A stretch of DNA of 64,000 nt, taken from assembly GCA_036378675.1 (NCBI GenBank), contig DASUWA010000055.1, positions 1 to 64,000 of the forward strand, read 5' to 3'. A program made the position numbers and the translations under genes. Each line of letters starts with the position of its first letter. The first letter of the stretch is position 1. Source of the stretch: Acidimicrobiales bacterium. GTDB taxonomy: Bacteria; Actinomycetota; Acidimicrobiia; Acidimicrobiales; Palsa-688. A model generated the notes under the pieces. It did no database searches, was not told the DNA's origin, and was given only the letters and a program-made list of their open reading frames with translations. Below are positions 8,062 to 17,257 of this stretch, in pieces.

Positions 8062-8944
8062 CGACTTCCGCGGGCCGGGCAAGGGCCGCGGCCAGCCGTC
8101 GGTTGACCGGCGCATCGTCTCCGTGGGGCACAGCGAGGATCAGACGACCGGCCGGGCGATAGAGGACCCTGCAGTCTGCAGCCGTCGGTACCAGGTCGAG
8201 GTCGATCCCGACCGAGCACACAACTACGACGGGGTCCCCGCCGGCCAGAACACCGACGCAGGGAGCCGCACCGGCCTCGGGCAGGTCGAACCACGGCATG
8301 GGGGGAGCTACGACCGTCAAAACATCGGCCCCGACGAGCGAGGGGCGGGCACAGACCACTGCCCGCAACCACCGCGATCGGGCGAGCGTGTTGGCAGGGT
8401 GTCGTGTGACGCCGGGCCGGCGCCGGGCGCGAACTGCTGCGGCGGCTTCGTCAAGCGCCGCACCGATGTCTTCGCCCGGCCGCATTTCCAGCCGGGCGTT
8501 GCGGTCGTGCCTGCCGACCCCAACCACCAGGTCTCCGCCGATCACCCGGGCCACCTCTAGCCCGAGCACCTCACCCCGGAGCACCCCGTGCTCGAATACC
8601 GGTTCGATTCCGTGCGCCGCCAGGAGCCCGACGTATTCCGCGTCGCCGCTGTCGCCGGCGACCTCGGAAATGTCGGGCACCCCCGCCGGCGCCGACCGCT
8701 CGATCTCACGCCCGGACAACGTCCACACCCCCGGCGGAGAGGCCATCTCCTCCGCACGCCGGGCGATCACGCCTGCAGCGCCGGGCACGGCCTCCTCTAC
8801 GAGCACATCCAGAGACGCCGCGCCCCGGCTGTCCGCCAACGCCAGCGCCGGTCCGAATCGTGCCACCTCGCCGTCATCGATGAGCACCCACATCGCGCAA
8901 CGCTCGCCCGGCGAGACCAGCGCGGCGCCCCCTACGAACGCCAC
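8015..8944 (-). CDS. conserved protein of unknown function between rpmE and prfA
   Basis: No family recognised. The protein is mixed alpha/beta with several hydrophobic beta-strands (VLGLEVARVIGGDLVVGVG, VLTVVAPP, PVVVVCSVGIDLDLVPTAA) and no signal peptide or membrane helix. Such a gene next to rpmE is often seen in related actinobacteria (recollection, not checked here). Start uncertain: GTG at 8944-8942 is the first conventional start after rpmE, with GGTGA just upstream. Protein-like sequence continues upstream (LRAAKLRALVGQHWDKD) towards a CTG at 9025-9023. The end overlaps the convergent methyltransferase gene. Confidence 0.6.
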   Translation of the reverse strand: MAFVGGAALVSPGERCAMWVLIDDGEVARFGPALALADSRGAASLDVLVEEAVPGAAGVIARRAEEMASPPGVWTLSGREIERSAPAGVPDISEVAGDSGDAEYVGLLAAHGIEPVFEHGVLRGEVLGLEVARVIGGDLVVGVGRHDRNARLEMRPGEDIGAALDEAAAAVRARRRPGVTRHPANTLARSRWLRAVVCARPSLVGADVLTVVAPPMPWFDLPEAGAAPCVGVLAGGDPVVVVCSVGIDLDLVPTAADCRVLYRPAGRLILAVPHGDDAPVNRRLAAALARPAEVVTVPRDWEALPDGVP

Positions 8945-9066
8945 GTGTTCACCGAGACGAGCGGTGTCTTTGTCCCAGTGCTGACCGACGAGAGCGCGAA
9001 GCTTCGCCGCCCGCAGCTGGCTCAGCTGATCAGCCGCGCCGGCGGTCCCGCCGGCACCCGGAGAAG

Positions 9067-9279
9067 CTACGACTTCTTGCCCCTCCGGCCGTAACGGCGT
9101 TCGAAGCGCTCGACCCGGCCACCGGTATCGACCAGCTTCTGCTTGCCGGTGTAGAACGGGTGGCACTCGTTGCAGAGCTCGGTGTGAAGCTCGCCCTTGG
9201 TCGAGCGGGTCGTGAAAGTGTTGCCGCACGAGCAGGTCACCTTGGCGGTCACGTACTCGGGATGGGTTTCGGTCTTCAT
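9067..9279 (-). CDS. rpmE: 50S ribosomal protein bL31
   Basis: Ribosomal large-subunit protein of 70 residues bridging the two subunits. It is the zinc-binding C+ form: CSCG near residue 16 and CNEC near residue 36 supply four cysteines. Typical bL31 words are [12 protein letters not shown] and [27 protein letters not shown] at 9279-9277 with AGGAAGGAG-type sequence upstream. It lies downstream of rho, its frequent neighbour. In actinobacteria a zinc-free paralogue usually exists elsewhere; none is in this window. Confidence 0.97.
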   Translation of the reverse strand: MKTETHPEYVTAKVTCSCGNTFTTRSTKGELHTELCNECHPFYTGKQKLVDTGGRVERFERRYGRRGKKS

Positions 9280-9320
9280 GAAGACTCCTTCCTAAATCTT
9301 CTAAATCTCATGTAACCGGC

Positions 9321-11141
9321 TCACATCGCCGGTGTCGGGTTCTTCGCCACCTCGGCGAGGAACTCGTCATTGGTCTTGGTGGCCTTGAGCCGGTCCAACA
9401 GCAACTCGAGCCCGGCGGCGCTGCTGCCTTCGCTCCCAAGCGCGTTGAGAACACGGCGCAGCTTCCACACCTGCTGGAGCTGCACCCGGTCGAACAGCAA
9501 CTCCTCGTGACGTGTGGACGAACCGTTCACGTCGATCGCCGGATAGATGCGCCTCTCGGCAAGCCTCCGGTCCAGCCGCAACTCCATGTTTCCTGTTCCC
9601 TTGAACTCCTCGAAGATCACCTCGTCCATTCGGCTCCCGGTCTCGACCAGCGCGGTAGCCAGGATCGTCAACGATCCGCCCTCCTCGATATTCCGCGCTG
9701 CCCCGAAGAACTTCTTCGGCGGGTACAGGGCGCCGGTGTCGATGCCACCCGACATGATCCGGCCGGTCGCGGGCTGGGCGAGGTTGTAGGCACGCGCTAG
9801 GCGGGTGATCCCGTCCAGGACGATGACGACGTCGCGCCCGACCTCGACCATCCGCTTGGCCCGCTCGATGGCGAGCTCAACGACCTGGGTGTGCTCCTCG
9901 GCAGGACGGTCGAACGTCGACGCGATGACCTCGCCCTTGACCGACCGCCGCATGTCCGTGACTTCTTCGGGCCGCTCGTCGACGAGGAGCACCATCAGGT
10001 GAACGTCGGGATTGTTGGCCTCGATCGAGTGGGCGATCTGCTTGAGGATCGTGGTCTTCCCAGCCTTCGGTGGGGAGACGATCATGCCGCGCTGGCCTTT
10101 GCCGATCGGCGATATCAGATCGACGATCCGGGCGGTCACGTTCGCGGGGTCGCCGGGAATCTCGAGGCGCAGCTTCTGATCGGGAAAGAGCGGGGTGAGG
10201 TTTTCGAAGCGAGGCCGCTCCCTGGCTTCGTCCGGCGTCAGGCCCGAAACCTTGTCGATCCGGAGCAGCGCCGGATACTTCTCGTTCCCGCCGGCGGGAC
10301 GGGCGGCGCCTTCGAGGTAGTCACCCTTGCGCAAAGCGAAGCGCCGCACCTGGCTGATCGACACATAAACATCTCCCGGCCCGGACAGAAAGCCGTCCGT
10401 CCGGAGAAACCCGTAACCCTCGTCACGGGTGTCGAGGTAGCCGCTCACCGGGATCGGTTCCCCGCTGAACTGCGACTCGGCGTTCTGGCCGGGAAGATCA
10501 CGCTCCCCTCTGTCGAAACGGTCTCGCCCGCGCCGCCGGCGGTTTCGCCGGTTGCCGGGTTCCGCGTCGAATTGGCGTTGGCCGGGTCCATGGCTCGGGC
10601 CGTCCTGGGTTGTCCGGCCGCCCGCCCCGCGCTCGGTGACCGTGTTTTGTGCATCCCCGTGGTCCTGCCCGGCGCCACCGCCGTTCGAAGCGTTGGAAAC
10701 GTTCGCAGCGGCCGGACCGTCGAGAGCCCCGTTTACCGGCGCGACACCGACCGATTCAGCACCCGATCGACTCCGATCGCGACCTTCCACGTCTGCGCCG
10801 GCCTCGATCGCTCGTGATTGCCGGGGCGGCCGGGACGGCCCAACTTCCCCCTCCTCGCCCGACGGCACCCCGGAGTCGGGCACCGGCTGCTGGCCCGTCT
10901 CTTGGTTGCCCGCCTGGTCGGAAGCCGCCTCGGTCGACGTTTTGCGAGCGCGCGTCCGCCGCGGCTTGGCGCCTTCGCCGGCGGCGTCGGCCTCAACACC
11001 GGTCGCGCGCAGTATTTGGTTGACCAGGTCCGACTTCTTCGCGCGCGCCGTCGGCTTGGTTCCAAGGGCGTCGGCGATGGCGAAGAGCTCCTCGCGCTCC
11101 TTGGCCTCGAGGACCGAGCGCTCGAGCTGCGTTCCGCTCAT
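9321..11141 (-). CDS. rho: transcription termination factor Rho (extended actinobacterial form)
   Basis: Hexameric RNA-dependent ATPase that terminates transcription. The N-terminal Rho_N helical domain ([19 protein letters not shown]) is followed by a long, low-complexity, Arg/Gly/Asp-rich insertion (residues about 60-240) typical of high-GC Gram-positive Rho. Then come the cold-shock RNA-binding domain ([19 protein letters not shown]) and the ATPase domain with Walker [10 protein letters not shown] and Walker [18 protein letters not shown]. The start chosen is ATG at 11141-11139, preceded by GAGG, giving 606 residues. The frame stays open upstream, but those codons look non-coding. Confidence 0.96.
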   Translation of the reverse strand: MSGTQLERSVLEAKEREELFAIADALGTKPTARAKKSDLVNQILRATGVEADAAGEGAKPRRTRARKTSTEAASDQAGNQETGQQPVPDSGVPSGEEGEVGPSRPPRQSRAIEAGADVEGRDRSRSGAESVGVAPVNGALDGPAAANVSNASNGGGAGQDHGDAQNTVTERGAGGRTTQDGPSHGPGQRQFDAEPGNRRNRRRRGRDRFDRGERDLPGQNAESQFSGEPIPVSGYLDTRDEGYGFLRTDGFLSGPGDVYVSISQVRRFALRKGDYLEGAARPAGGNEKYPALLRIDKVSGLTPDEARERPRFENLTPLFPDQKLRLEIPGDPANVTARIVDLISPIGKGQRGMIVSPPKAGKTTILKQIAHSIEANNPDVHLMVLLVDERPEEVTDMRRSVKGEVIASTFDRPAEEHTQVVELAIERAKRMVEVGRDVVIVLDGITRLARAYNLAQPATGRIMSGGIDTGALYPPKKFFGAARNIEEGGSLTILATALVETGSRMDEVIFEEFKGTGNMELRLDRRLAERRIYPAIDVNGSSTRHEELLFDRVQLQQVWKLRRVLNALGSEGSSAAGLELLLDRLKATKTNDEFLAEVAKNPTPAM

Positions 11142-11368
11142 ATGTGAAACCTCGTTTGTGGTCTTCTTAGGGTTCGAAAGGGAAAAAGGAGAGGATGTCG
11201 GCCACCGGCTCGCTGGATACCACGGCGTCGGTGTGTCAATCGGCTGGTGCACGCCGCGAGTTCAGGCCTGAAAGGGGCGCACCATCGCCCGGCAGGCACT
11301 CCGGCGCGGACGACGACCGGTCCATGGTAGTTAGCCGGAGGCCCTAGCGGCAACCACCAAGCCGGCGA
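11142..11368 (-). promoter_or_regulatory. rho leader and upstream region
   Basis: A 227-base non-coding stretch between thrC and rho. Read on the minus strand it contains TAACTACCAT near 11330, which may hold a -10 element. The rest is leader sequence to the GAGG before rho. Long rho leaders often mediate Rho autoregulation (family knowledge). No specific structure is proven here. Confidence 0.35.
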
Positions 11369-12421
11369 TCAGAGACCCAGTTCGGCCCGCACCGCACCAA
11401 TCTCTGGATCGACCGGAGTCGGAACCGCGATCTGCCCGATAGCAATGTCGGGATCCTTCAGCCCGTGGCCGGTCAGGACGCAGACAACCGTCGACCCCGA
11501 CGGAACCTCCGACTTCAACAGACCGGCCACCGACGCAGCCGACGCCGGTTCACAGAACACCGACTCCTCCTGCGCCAGCAACCTGTACGCCTCGAGGATC
11601 TCGTCGTCGGTCACCGCCGCAATCGACCCCCCCGACTCGGTAGCCGCAGCCGTGGCCCCGTACCACGAGGCGGGCTTGCCGATCCGGATTGCTGTGGCGA
11701 CAGTCTCGGGCTCCTCGATCGGGTGCCCCGCGACCAGCGGTGCGGCACCCGCGGCCTGAAACCCGAGCATTCGAGGCAGCTTGGATAGCCGTCCCGCGTC
11801 CTGGTACTCGCGGTATCCCTTCCAGTACGCGGTGATGTTCCCCGCGTTGCCGACGGGGATGCAATGGAAGTCGGGCGCGTCGCCGAGGACGTCGACGATC
11901 TCGAAGGCTCCTGTTTTCTGGCCTTCGATCCGGTACGGGTTGATCGAGTTCACAACGGTCACCGGTGCGGTGTCGCCGAGCTGGCGGACAATCTCGAGGG
12001 CGGCGTCGAAGTTGGCTCGAATCTGGAGAACTCGGGCTCCGTGGATCAGAGCCTGGGCCAGCTTGCCAAGGGCTATGTATCCCTCCGGGATGAGGACAGC
12101 GCACGTCATGCCCGCGCGCGATGCGTATGCCGCCGCGGATGCCGACGTGTTGCCGGTCGAACCGCAAACGACGGCCTTGGCGCCTTCCTCGAGCGCCTTC
12201 GATATGGCGACGGTCATTCCGCGGTCCTTGAATGATCCGGTCGGATTCGCCCCTTCAACCTTCAGGAACACCGTCGCCCCCACCCTCTCCGAGATGCGAG
12301 GCGCCGGCAGAAGAGGGGTGCCCCCTTCTTGGAGTGTCACCACCGGAGTCGACGCGCCCACCGGCAGGAACTGGCGGTATTCCTCTATAACGCCTTTCCA
12401 GCCGGACGCCACTCGAGTCAC
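11369..12421 (-). CDS. thrC: threonine synthase
   Basis: PLP enzyme converting O-phosphohomoserine to threonine, last step of the pathway begun by hom. The Schiff-base lysine lies in [10 protein letters not shown], and the phosphate-binding loop is Gly-rich ([10 protein letters not shown]). Substrate and domain words [27 protein letters not shown] and [10 protein letters not shown] are all present. The GTG start at 12421-12419 overlaps the hom TGA as GTGA, giving 350 residues and tight coupling. Upstream codons in the same frame belong to the hom shadow. Confidence 0.95.
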   Translation of the reverse strand: MTRVASGWKGVIEEYRQFLPVGASTPVVTLQEGGTPLLPAPRISERVGATVFLKVEGANPTGSFKDRGMTVAISKALEEGAKAVVCGSTGNTSASAAAYASRAGMTCAVLIPEGYIALGKLAQALIHGARVLQIRANFDAALEIVRQLGDTAPVTVVNSINPYRIEGQKTGAFEIVDVLGDAPDFHCIPVGNAGNITAYWKGYREYQDAGRLSKLPRMLGFQAAGAAPLVAGHPIEEPETVATAIRIGKPASWYGATAAATESGGSIAAVTDDEILEAYRLLAQEESVFCEPASAASVAGLLKSEVPSGSTVVCVLTGHGLKDPDIAIGQIAVPTPVDPEIGAVRAELGL

Positions 12422-13815
12422 GATCCAATGACGCGCAGGAGTCCGCCGATGCTGTCGACTACGTCCAGGTGGCGCAGGTCGTGCAGACACGCCTGGACGT
12501 CCCGCTCGTATGCAGGGTGGGTGACGAACACCAGCCGGGCGACCGGCTCGCCTCCCGCAACGGCAGAAGGTCCGGCCATGGTTGCCGGCGACGATGGTTC
12601 GGCGGTCGATCCGGGCCTGGGAGCCTCGTCGATCGCGGCGATGGCTGGAAGCGCTTCCTGCTCCATCAACCTGATCGATACCTGATGTCGCCCCAGCACC
12701 CCGGACACCGCGTGCAGAACCCCGGGCCTGTCGAGCACCTGGAGGGTCAGGTAGTAAGGAGAACGAAGATCATCGATGGGGCAGATCTCGACTTTCCTCA
12801 GCGCGACGCTACGGCCCGCCCCGCCGGTGGTGAGGTTGTGCGCAGCGTCGAGCAGGTCGCCGAGCACCGCGCTGGCGGTAGGCATCCCTCCCGCTCCGCG
12901 TCCGAGCAGCATGAGCTGGCCGACCGCGTCGCCTTCGACGAACACTGCGTTGTACGAGTCCCTGACCGCGGCCAGAGGGTGGGTAGTCGGGATCATCGCC
13001 GGGTGGACCCTTACCGCGACGGATTCAGTGACGGATTCGGCGGCGTCGTTGTGTTCGACCACAGCGAGGAGCTTCACCGCGAAGCCCAACTGTTTGGCCG
13101 TGGATATATCCGCCGTGGTGATTGCGCTAATGCCCTCTCGGTAAACGTCGCCGGCAACGACGCGCGCTCCGAACGCAACGTTGGCGAGGATCGCAGCCTT
13201 GGCCGCGGCGTCGTATCCCTCGACGTCGGCGGTCGGGTCCCTTTCGGCGTACCCGAGGCTCTGGGCTTCGGCGAGGGCGTCGTGATAGCTGGTTCCGGAC
13301 TCGCTCATCTTGGTGAGGATGAAGTTCGTCGTTCCGTTGACGATGCCCATGACCCGTCGGATCCGTTCGCCTGCGAGCGACTCCCGGAGCGGCCGGATCA
13401 GAGGAATGCCACCGGCAACCGCAGCCTCGAACAGAAGGTCCACGCCCGCGGTCGAGGCCGCCTCGAACAGTTCAGCCCCGCAGTTGGCCAGGAGCTCCTT
13501 GTTGGCCGTTACCACTGGCTTCCCAGCCTTGAGAGCGGCCAGGATCAGGGTTCTCGCCGGTTCGATTCCCCCGATTACCTCGACGACAACGTCGACATCG
13601 GGATCGAAAACAACTGACTGGGCATCCGCCGTCAACAGACCGGCCGGCACCGGCGCGTCACGCTCTCGCGATTGGCTGCGAACCGCTACACCAGCAAGAG
13701 AGACCTGCAAACCGGTACGCGCCGCGATGCGCTCAGAGTCGTCGACCAGAAGGCGGACGAGCGCGCCTCCGACGTTGCCGCATCCGAGCAGCCCGACCTT
13801 GAGCGGTGTTGCCAT
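12418..13815 (-). CDS. hom: homoserine dehydrogenase with C-terminal ACT domain
   Basis: NAD(P)-dependent reduction of aspartate semialdehyde to homoserine, the branch point to threonine and methionine. N-terminal Rossmann fold ([17 protein letters not shown]), the catalytic-domain words [19 protein letters not shown] and [15 protein letters not shown], the signature [21 protein letters not shown] (here [12 protein letters not shown]), and a C-terminal ACT domain (residues about 350-460: [21 protein letters not shown]) likely sensing threonine. 465 residues. ATG at 13815, 18 bases after lysA. An insertion rich in Ala/Pro lies within the ACT region. Confidence 0.95.
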   Translation of the reverse strand: MATPLKVGLLGCGNVGGALVRLLVDDSERIAARTGLQVSLAGVAVRSQSRERDAPVPAGLLTADAQSVVFDPDVDVVVEVIGGIEPARTLILAALKAGKPVVTANKELLANCGAELFEAASTAGVDLLFEAAVAGGIPLIRPLRESLAGERIRRVMGIVNGTTNFILTKMSESGTSYHDALAEAQSLGYAERDPTADVEGYDAAAKAAILANVAFGARVVAGDVYREGISAITTADISTAKQLGFAVKLLAVVEHNDAAESVTESVAVRVHPAMIPTTHPLAAVRDSYNAVFVEGDAVGQLMLLGRGAGGMPTASAVLGDLLDAAHNLTTGGAGRSVALRKVEICPIDDLRSPYYLTLQVLDRPGVLHAVSGVLGRHQVSIRLMEQEALPAIAAIDEAPRPGSTAEPSSPATMAGPSAVAGGEPVARLVFVTHPAYERDVQACLHDLRHLDVVDSIGGLLRVIGS

Positions 13816-13833
13816 CTCTTCGACAGTAGTTCG

Positions 13834-15174
13834 CTAGACGTCGAAGGCCACGAGGTCGTCGTACGTCTCGCGCCTGACGACCATCCTGGCTTCGCCGTCT
13901 CGGACGAAGACGACAGGCGGGCGGGGAACCTTGTTGTAGGTCGAGGCCATCGAGTGGCCGTACGCTCCGGTTACCGGGGTGGCCAGCACGTCGCCGACGG
14001 ACAGATCCTCCGGGACCTGCGCATCGCGGACGATCACGTCGCCGGACTCGCAATGTTTCCCGACCACGGTGACGACCCGTGGTCGCGCTGCGGTGACGGC
14101 ACGAGGCAGGAAGGCTTCGTAGCCGCTTCCGTAGAGAACGGGCCTGGGGTTGTCGCTCATCCCGCCGTCGACGCTCACGTAGGTCCGGATGCCGGGGACC
14201 CTCTTGATCGTGCCGACCGTGTAACAGGTCACAGCAGCTGCGGCCACGATCGCCCTCCCCGGTTCGGCGGTCACTCGCACCTCGGGTGGTATCCCCGCCG
14301 AAAGGGCGGCTCGCTTCACGGCGTCAGCCCAGCCAGTGATGCTCGGGGCTGCCTCGCCGACGACGTACGGAACGCCAAGCCCTCCACCGAGGCAGAGCTC
14401 CGAGAGACCGAGAGGGACAAAGAAGTCCGCCAGCGCGGACACCTCCCTCTCGAAGGATTCGAGCGAGAAGATCTGAGATCCGATGTGGGCGTGGAGGCCA
14501 ACGAGTTCAACTGGAAAGCCGGGCTTGCGAAGCCTCGCCACCGCCCCGGCCGCGTCGCCTGATGAAAGCCCGAAGCCGAACTTCGAATCCTCTTGCCCGG
14601 TCATGACGAACTCGTGGGTGTGAGCCTCGATCCCGGGGGTTACGCGGACGAGCGCCCTGGGCCGCTTTCCGAGATCGCCGGCGATCCGCTCCAGCCGGTC
14701 GATTTCGTCGAACGAGTCGACAACGATCCGTCCGACTCCGGCGCGAACGGCAGTGCCAATTTCTGTCTCCGACTTGTTGTTGCCATGAAGAACAAGACGC
14801 TCGGCAGGGACTCCCGCATTCAACCCCACGTGCATTTCGCCTCCGGTGGACACGTCGATGCACATGCCCTCCTCGTAAGCGAGGCTCGCCATCGCCCGGC
14901 ACAGAAACGCCTTCGATGCGTAGGCGACGCCGTCGCCCCACGCCGCGACTGCCTCATTGCACCTCCTTCGGAGGTGGTCCTCGTCGTACAAGAACACCGG
15001 GGTCCCGAACTCTCGGGCAAGTTCCACAACTGAGACCCCGCCGATCGAAAGGGCACCGGTGCCGTCGACAGACGCTCCATCCGGAAGGAGCGCGAGCGGG
15101 ACCGGCGCGTCGGCCGGTGGGCCGTGGGGGTGTTCGATCCCCGGCGCGGCCTCAGTCTCGGGATCGGGGAGCAA
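13834..15174 (-). CDS. lysA: diaminopimelate decarboxylase
   Basis: PLP enzyme making L-lysine from meso-diaminopimelate. Fold type III barrel: the PLP lysine is in VAYASKAFLC near residue 85, with HGNNKSE, GLHAHIGSQIF and the Gly-rich phosphate loop LCLGGGLGVPYV. The second domain has VGKHCESGD with the catalytic cysteine and GAYGHSMASTYN. The start is TTG at 15174-15172, 2 bases after the stop of the receiver-protein gene, so the two are co-transcribed. Upstream of hom-thrC, it places threonine and lysine synthesis in one run. Confidence 0.95.
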   Translation of the reverse strand: MLPDPETEAAPGIEHPHGPPADAPVPLALLPDGASVDGTGALSIGGVSVVELAREFGTPVFLYDEDHLRRRCNEAVAAWGDGVAYASKAFLCRAMASLAYEEGMCIDVSTGGEMHVGLNAGVPAERLVLHGNNKSETEIGTAVRAGVGRIVVDSFDEIDRLERIAGDLGKRPRALVRVTPGIEAHTHEFVMTGQEDSKFGFGLSSGDAAGAVARLRKPGFPVELVGLHAHIGSQIFSLESFEREVSALADFFVPLGLSELCLGGGLGVPYVVGEAAPSITGWADAVKRAALSAGIPPEVRVTAEPGRAIVAAAAVTCYTVGTIKRVPGIRTYVSVDGGMSDNPRPVLYGSGYEAFLPRAVTAARPRVVTVVGKHCESGDVIVRDAQVPEDLSVGDVLATPVTGAYGHSMASTYNKVPRPPVVFVRDGEARMVVRRETYDDLVAFDV

Positions 15175-15176
15175 CG

Positions 15177-15572
15177 TCAGTCGGCTGGCCGGTCGGCGGC
15201 GGAGGATCGCGCGACGAGGCCGCCGACGCGTTCTAGCAACTCCAGGGGCTCGAACGGCTTGGTGACGTACTCATCCGCGACCTGCAGCCCGGCCTGGATA
15301 TCCGCGGCCTGGGCCTTGGCGGACAGCAAAACGATGGGAATAGATGCCGTGTCGCGATCCTGGCGCAAGCGCCGAGCAACCTCGATCCCGTCGATGCCGG
15401 GCATCATCACGTCGAGGACGATCGCGTCCGGCCGGTTCGCCTTCGCCTGGGCCAGACCCGCTTCGCCGCCGAGCGCGGTCAGCACGTCATAGCCCTCGAT
15501 CTCGAAGTTGACCTGCAGCAGGTTGATTATGACTGGATCGTCGTCGACTACCAGGACGGTGCCCTTCGGCAT
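15177..15572 (-). CDS. stand-alone response regulator receiver protein
   Basis: A single CheY-like receiver domain of 131 residues: acidic pocket VVDDDP at the start, phosphoacceptor Asp in VLDVMMPG, the Ser/Thr position in IVLLSAK and the conserved lysine in VTKPFEP. No output domain. No histidine kinase is nearby and it precedes lysA, so the partner is unknown. Start is ATG at 15572-15570, with minus-strand TACCAT exactly 6 bases ahead (leaderless). The open frame further upstream runs antisense through the tRNA and was not used. Confidence 0.9.
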   Translation of the reverse strand: MPKGTVLVVDDDPVIINLLQVNFEIEGYDVLTALGGEAGLAQAKANRPDAIVLDVMMPGIDGIEVARRLRQDRDTASIPIVLLSAKAQAADIQAGLQVADEYVTKPFEPLELLERVGGLVARSSAADRPAD

Positions 15573-15578
15573 CCTCTC

Positions 15579-15584
15579 ATGGTA
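15579..15584 (-). promoter_or_regulatory. -10 element of the receiver protein-lysA unit
   Basis: Minus-strand TACCAT, 6 bases from the ATG at 15572, fitting a leaderless transcript. Confidence 0.45.
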
Positions 15585-15646
15585 GGACAGCCCCGCCCGA
15601 GGGCTATGCTCGTCCCTCCCGGCGCGGATTCCCGCTCGCCGCCAGC

Positions 15647-15718
15647 GCCCTCGTAGCTCAGGGGATAGAGCACCGGCCTCCGGAGCCGGGTGCGCAGGTT
15701 CGAATCCTGCCGAGGGCA
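15647..15718 (+). tRNA. tRNA-Arg (anticodon CCG)
   Basis: Cloverleaf read by eye: acceptor GCCCTCG (15647-15653) pairs with CGAGGGC (15711-15717), followed by discriminator A15718. D-stem GCTC/GAGC, anticodon stem CCGGC/GCCGG enclosing the loop CTCCGGA, anticodon CCG at 15680-15682. T-stem GCAGG/CCTGC encloses TTCGAAT. The 3' CCA is not encoded in full (ACCC follows). It decodes CGG, a frequent codon in this GC-rich genome. Confidence 0.97.
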
Positions 15719-15843
15719 CCCGGGAGCACCGGGCTCTGACACTTCCGGGGTGCCAGGGAGCACAGCCGGTAAGAACCGGTTTGGATCTACCTTGGCAACG
15801 TTCGATTGACGTTTTAGAGGGAAACTGTCAGAGAGGAGGCTCG

Positions 15844-16665
15844 GTGAGCACCCCGCGTGACGCTCTGGCCTCCTTGATCGGCGGTGCCGAGCCATCCAGC
15901 CAGGTGAGGCGATCGATTTCTGAATCCTGGCGGCGCTCTGCAGACGCCGGCCTCGTTCCCCGCCAGTTCGACGTGCCCTACGAAGATGGCGCTGAAGAAG
16001 ACAGCCAACTCCAAAGAGCAGCCCGGCCGGTGCTCGAACGTGTGGCAGACGACCTGGCAACGGCGAAAGTCAGCGTCTTGATGACCGACGCCAAGGGCCA
16101 CGTCAGGGATCGGTACGTGTCGGACCGTTCGTTGCGCGACCGTCTCGACCGGATCTACTTGGCCCCTGGCTTCGTGTACGCCGAGGATCAAATCGGCACG
16201 AACGCCATCGGCACGGCTCTCGCTGAAGGGGCGACATCGGTCGTGGATGGTGAGGAGCACTTTGCGGAAGCCCTCGTCGGGATGGCATGCGCTGCGGCGC
16301 CGATACGCGAGCCGTCGAGCGGGCAGGTGCTCGGGGTCGTCGACTTGACGTCGTTCGCTGAGGACGCCAGCGAACTGATGCTCCCGCTGGCAAGGCAAGC
16401 GGCGCGCCAACTCGAGTCGAGGTTGGCGGACGCGATGCCGGCGATCGAGAGACGATGGGCCGAGCTAACCAGCACCGAGCGAAACATCGCCGACTTCGTC
16501 GCCCAAGGTTTCACAAATCGCCAGACAGCGGATCAACTGTTCATGTCCCGGTTCACAGTCGACTTCCACTTGAGAGCCATCTTCAGAAAGCTCGGGATCA
16601 ACTCTCGTGTGGACTTGGCAAGGCTCGTCGGCGAGCGACGAATGAAAACTGTTCGACGAAACTGA
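15844..16665 (+). CDS. GAF-domain LuxR-type transcriptional regulator
   Basis: Predicted DNA-binding regulator of 273 residues. Residues 20-200 resemble the sensor half of AcoR-type sigma-54 activators: ISESWRRSADAGL, RPVLERVADDL, a GAF core VSVLMTDAKGHVRDRYV, APGFVYAEDQIGTNAIGTAL and AAPIREPSSGQVLGVVDLT. Instead of the sigma-54 AAA and Fis domains it ends in a LuxR/GerE helix-turn-helix (LTSTERNIADFVAQGFTNRQ, FMSRFTVDFHLRAIFRKLGI). GTG start at 15844 with GAGGAGG 5 bases ahead. Ligand and targets unknown; adjacent genes concern c-di-GMP and envelope proteins. Confidence 0.85.
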   Translation: MSTPRDALASLIGGAEPSSQVRRSISESWRRSADAGLVPRQFDVPYEDGAEEDSQLQRAARPVLERVADDLATAKVSVLMTDAKGHVRDRYVSDRSLRDRLDRIYLAPGFVYAEDQIGTNAIGTALAEGATSVVDGEEHFAEALVGMACAAAPIREPSSGQVLGVVDLTSFAEDASELMLPLARQAARQLESRLADAMPAIERRWAELTSTERNIADFVAQGFTNRQTADQLFMSRFTVDFHLRAIFRKLGINSRVDLARLVGERRMKTVRRN

Positions 16666-16666
16666 A

Positions 16667-16684
16667 GCTACGCGGCCGCGTAGC
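16667..16684. terminator. 18-bp perfect palindrome after the GAF-LuxR gene
   Basis: GCTACGCGG followed directly by CCGCGTAGC begins one base after the stop codon. It could form a terminator stem without a T-tract or serve as an operator. No loop bases separate the arms, which favours a DNA-binding site over a transcription hairpin. Confidence 0.4.
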
Positions 16685-16850
16685 CAAAGTCGCCTTCTGA
16701 ACGAGGCGCGTAGGCGAAATGACCATGTACCCGCGCGGTGACTAGACGATGTGTCTTTTTACGCGGGCGCGGGAAGCATCGACCGGTGACGTAGGTGATA
16801 ATGCCCCACTCAAACCGAGGACTTGACCGGTCTAGCGGTGGAGTGAGGTA

Positions 16851-17204
16851 TTGGCCGAAGTCGAGGAGAAAACTAGCCCGACGCCCAGCAGTCTTGAAGA
16901 TCTTGTGGCGCGCATCGACCGCCTCGAGGTGGACGTGGCCCGCATCGCGGCCGAGGTTGAGAGAAGAGGCGCCGAGATCAGTGAAGTTCGCCGGCTGGCG
17001 GACATGGCCCATCTGACCCCACGCCAGAGCGAGGTGCTGATTCGGATATTGAGCGGCCAGCGAGTGGGGAGGATAGCGGCCGATCTCTACGTGAGCCGCT
17101 CGACCGTACGGAATCACCTTTCCGGGATATATCAAAAGCTCGGTGTTGGTTCTCAGTCTGAGCTGATCGAGTTCGTTCGGTCGAAGGCGTCCTGGAAGTC
17201 TTAG
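16851..17204 (+). CDS. small LuxR-type HTH protein with N-terminal coiled coil
   Basis: 117 residues. Residues 15-50 form a heptad-like coiled coil (LEDLVARIDRLEVDVARIAAEVERRGAEI). Residues 54-112 form a GerE helix-turn-helix: LTPRQSEVLIRILSGQRVG, IAADLYVSRSTVRNHLSGIYQKLGV. There is no receiver or sensor domain, so it probably dimerises through the coil and binds DNA constitutively or through a partner. TTG start at 16851 preceded by GTGAGG. It is followed closely by the EAL gene, likely the same transcript. Confidence 0.8.
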   Translation: MAEVEEKTSPTPSSLEDLVARIDRLEVDVARIAAEVERRGAEISEVRRLADMAHLTPRQSEVLIRILSGQRVGRIAADLYVSRSTVRNHLSGIYQKLGVGSQSELIEFVRSKASWKS

Positions 17205-17257
17205 GGAGAAGATCACTGGATCCCGACGAGGTCATCTCTCATTCGGACCGATCAGCG

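Noticed and set aside
15573-15719. N-terminal extension of the receiver protein through the tRNA region
   Set aside because: The added residues are the complement of tRNA-Arg, and a leaderless ATG at 15572 starts the receiver fold directly.
15715-15764. Extended hairpin using the tRNA-Arg 3' end and downstream CCGGGGTGCC
   Set aside because: The left arm is the tRNA acceptor strand itself, so the complementarity is as likely to be chance as a processing or termination structure.
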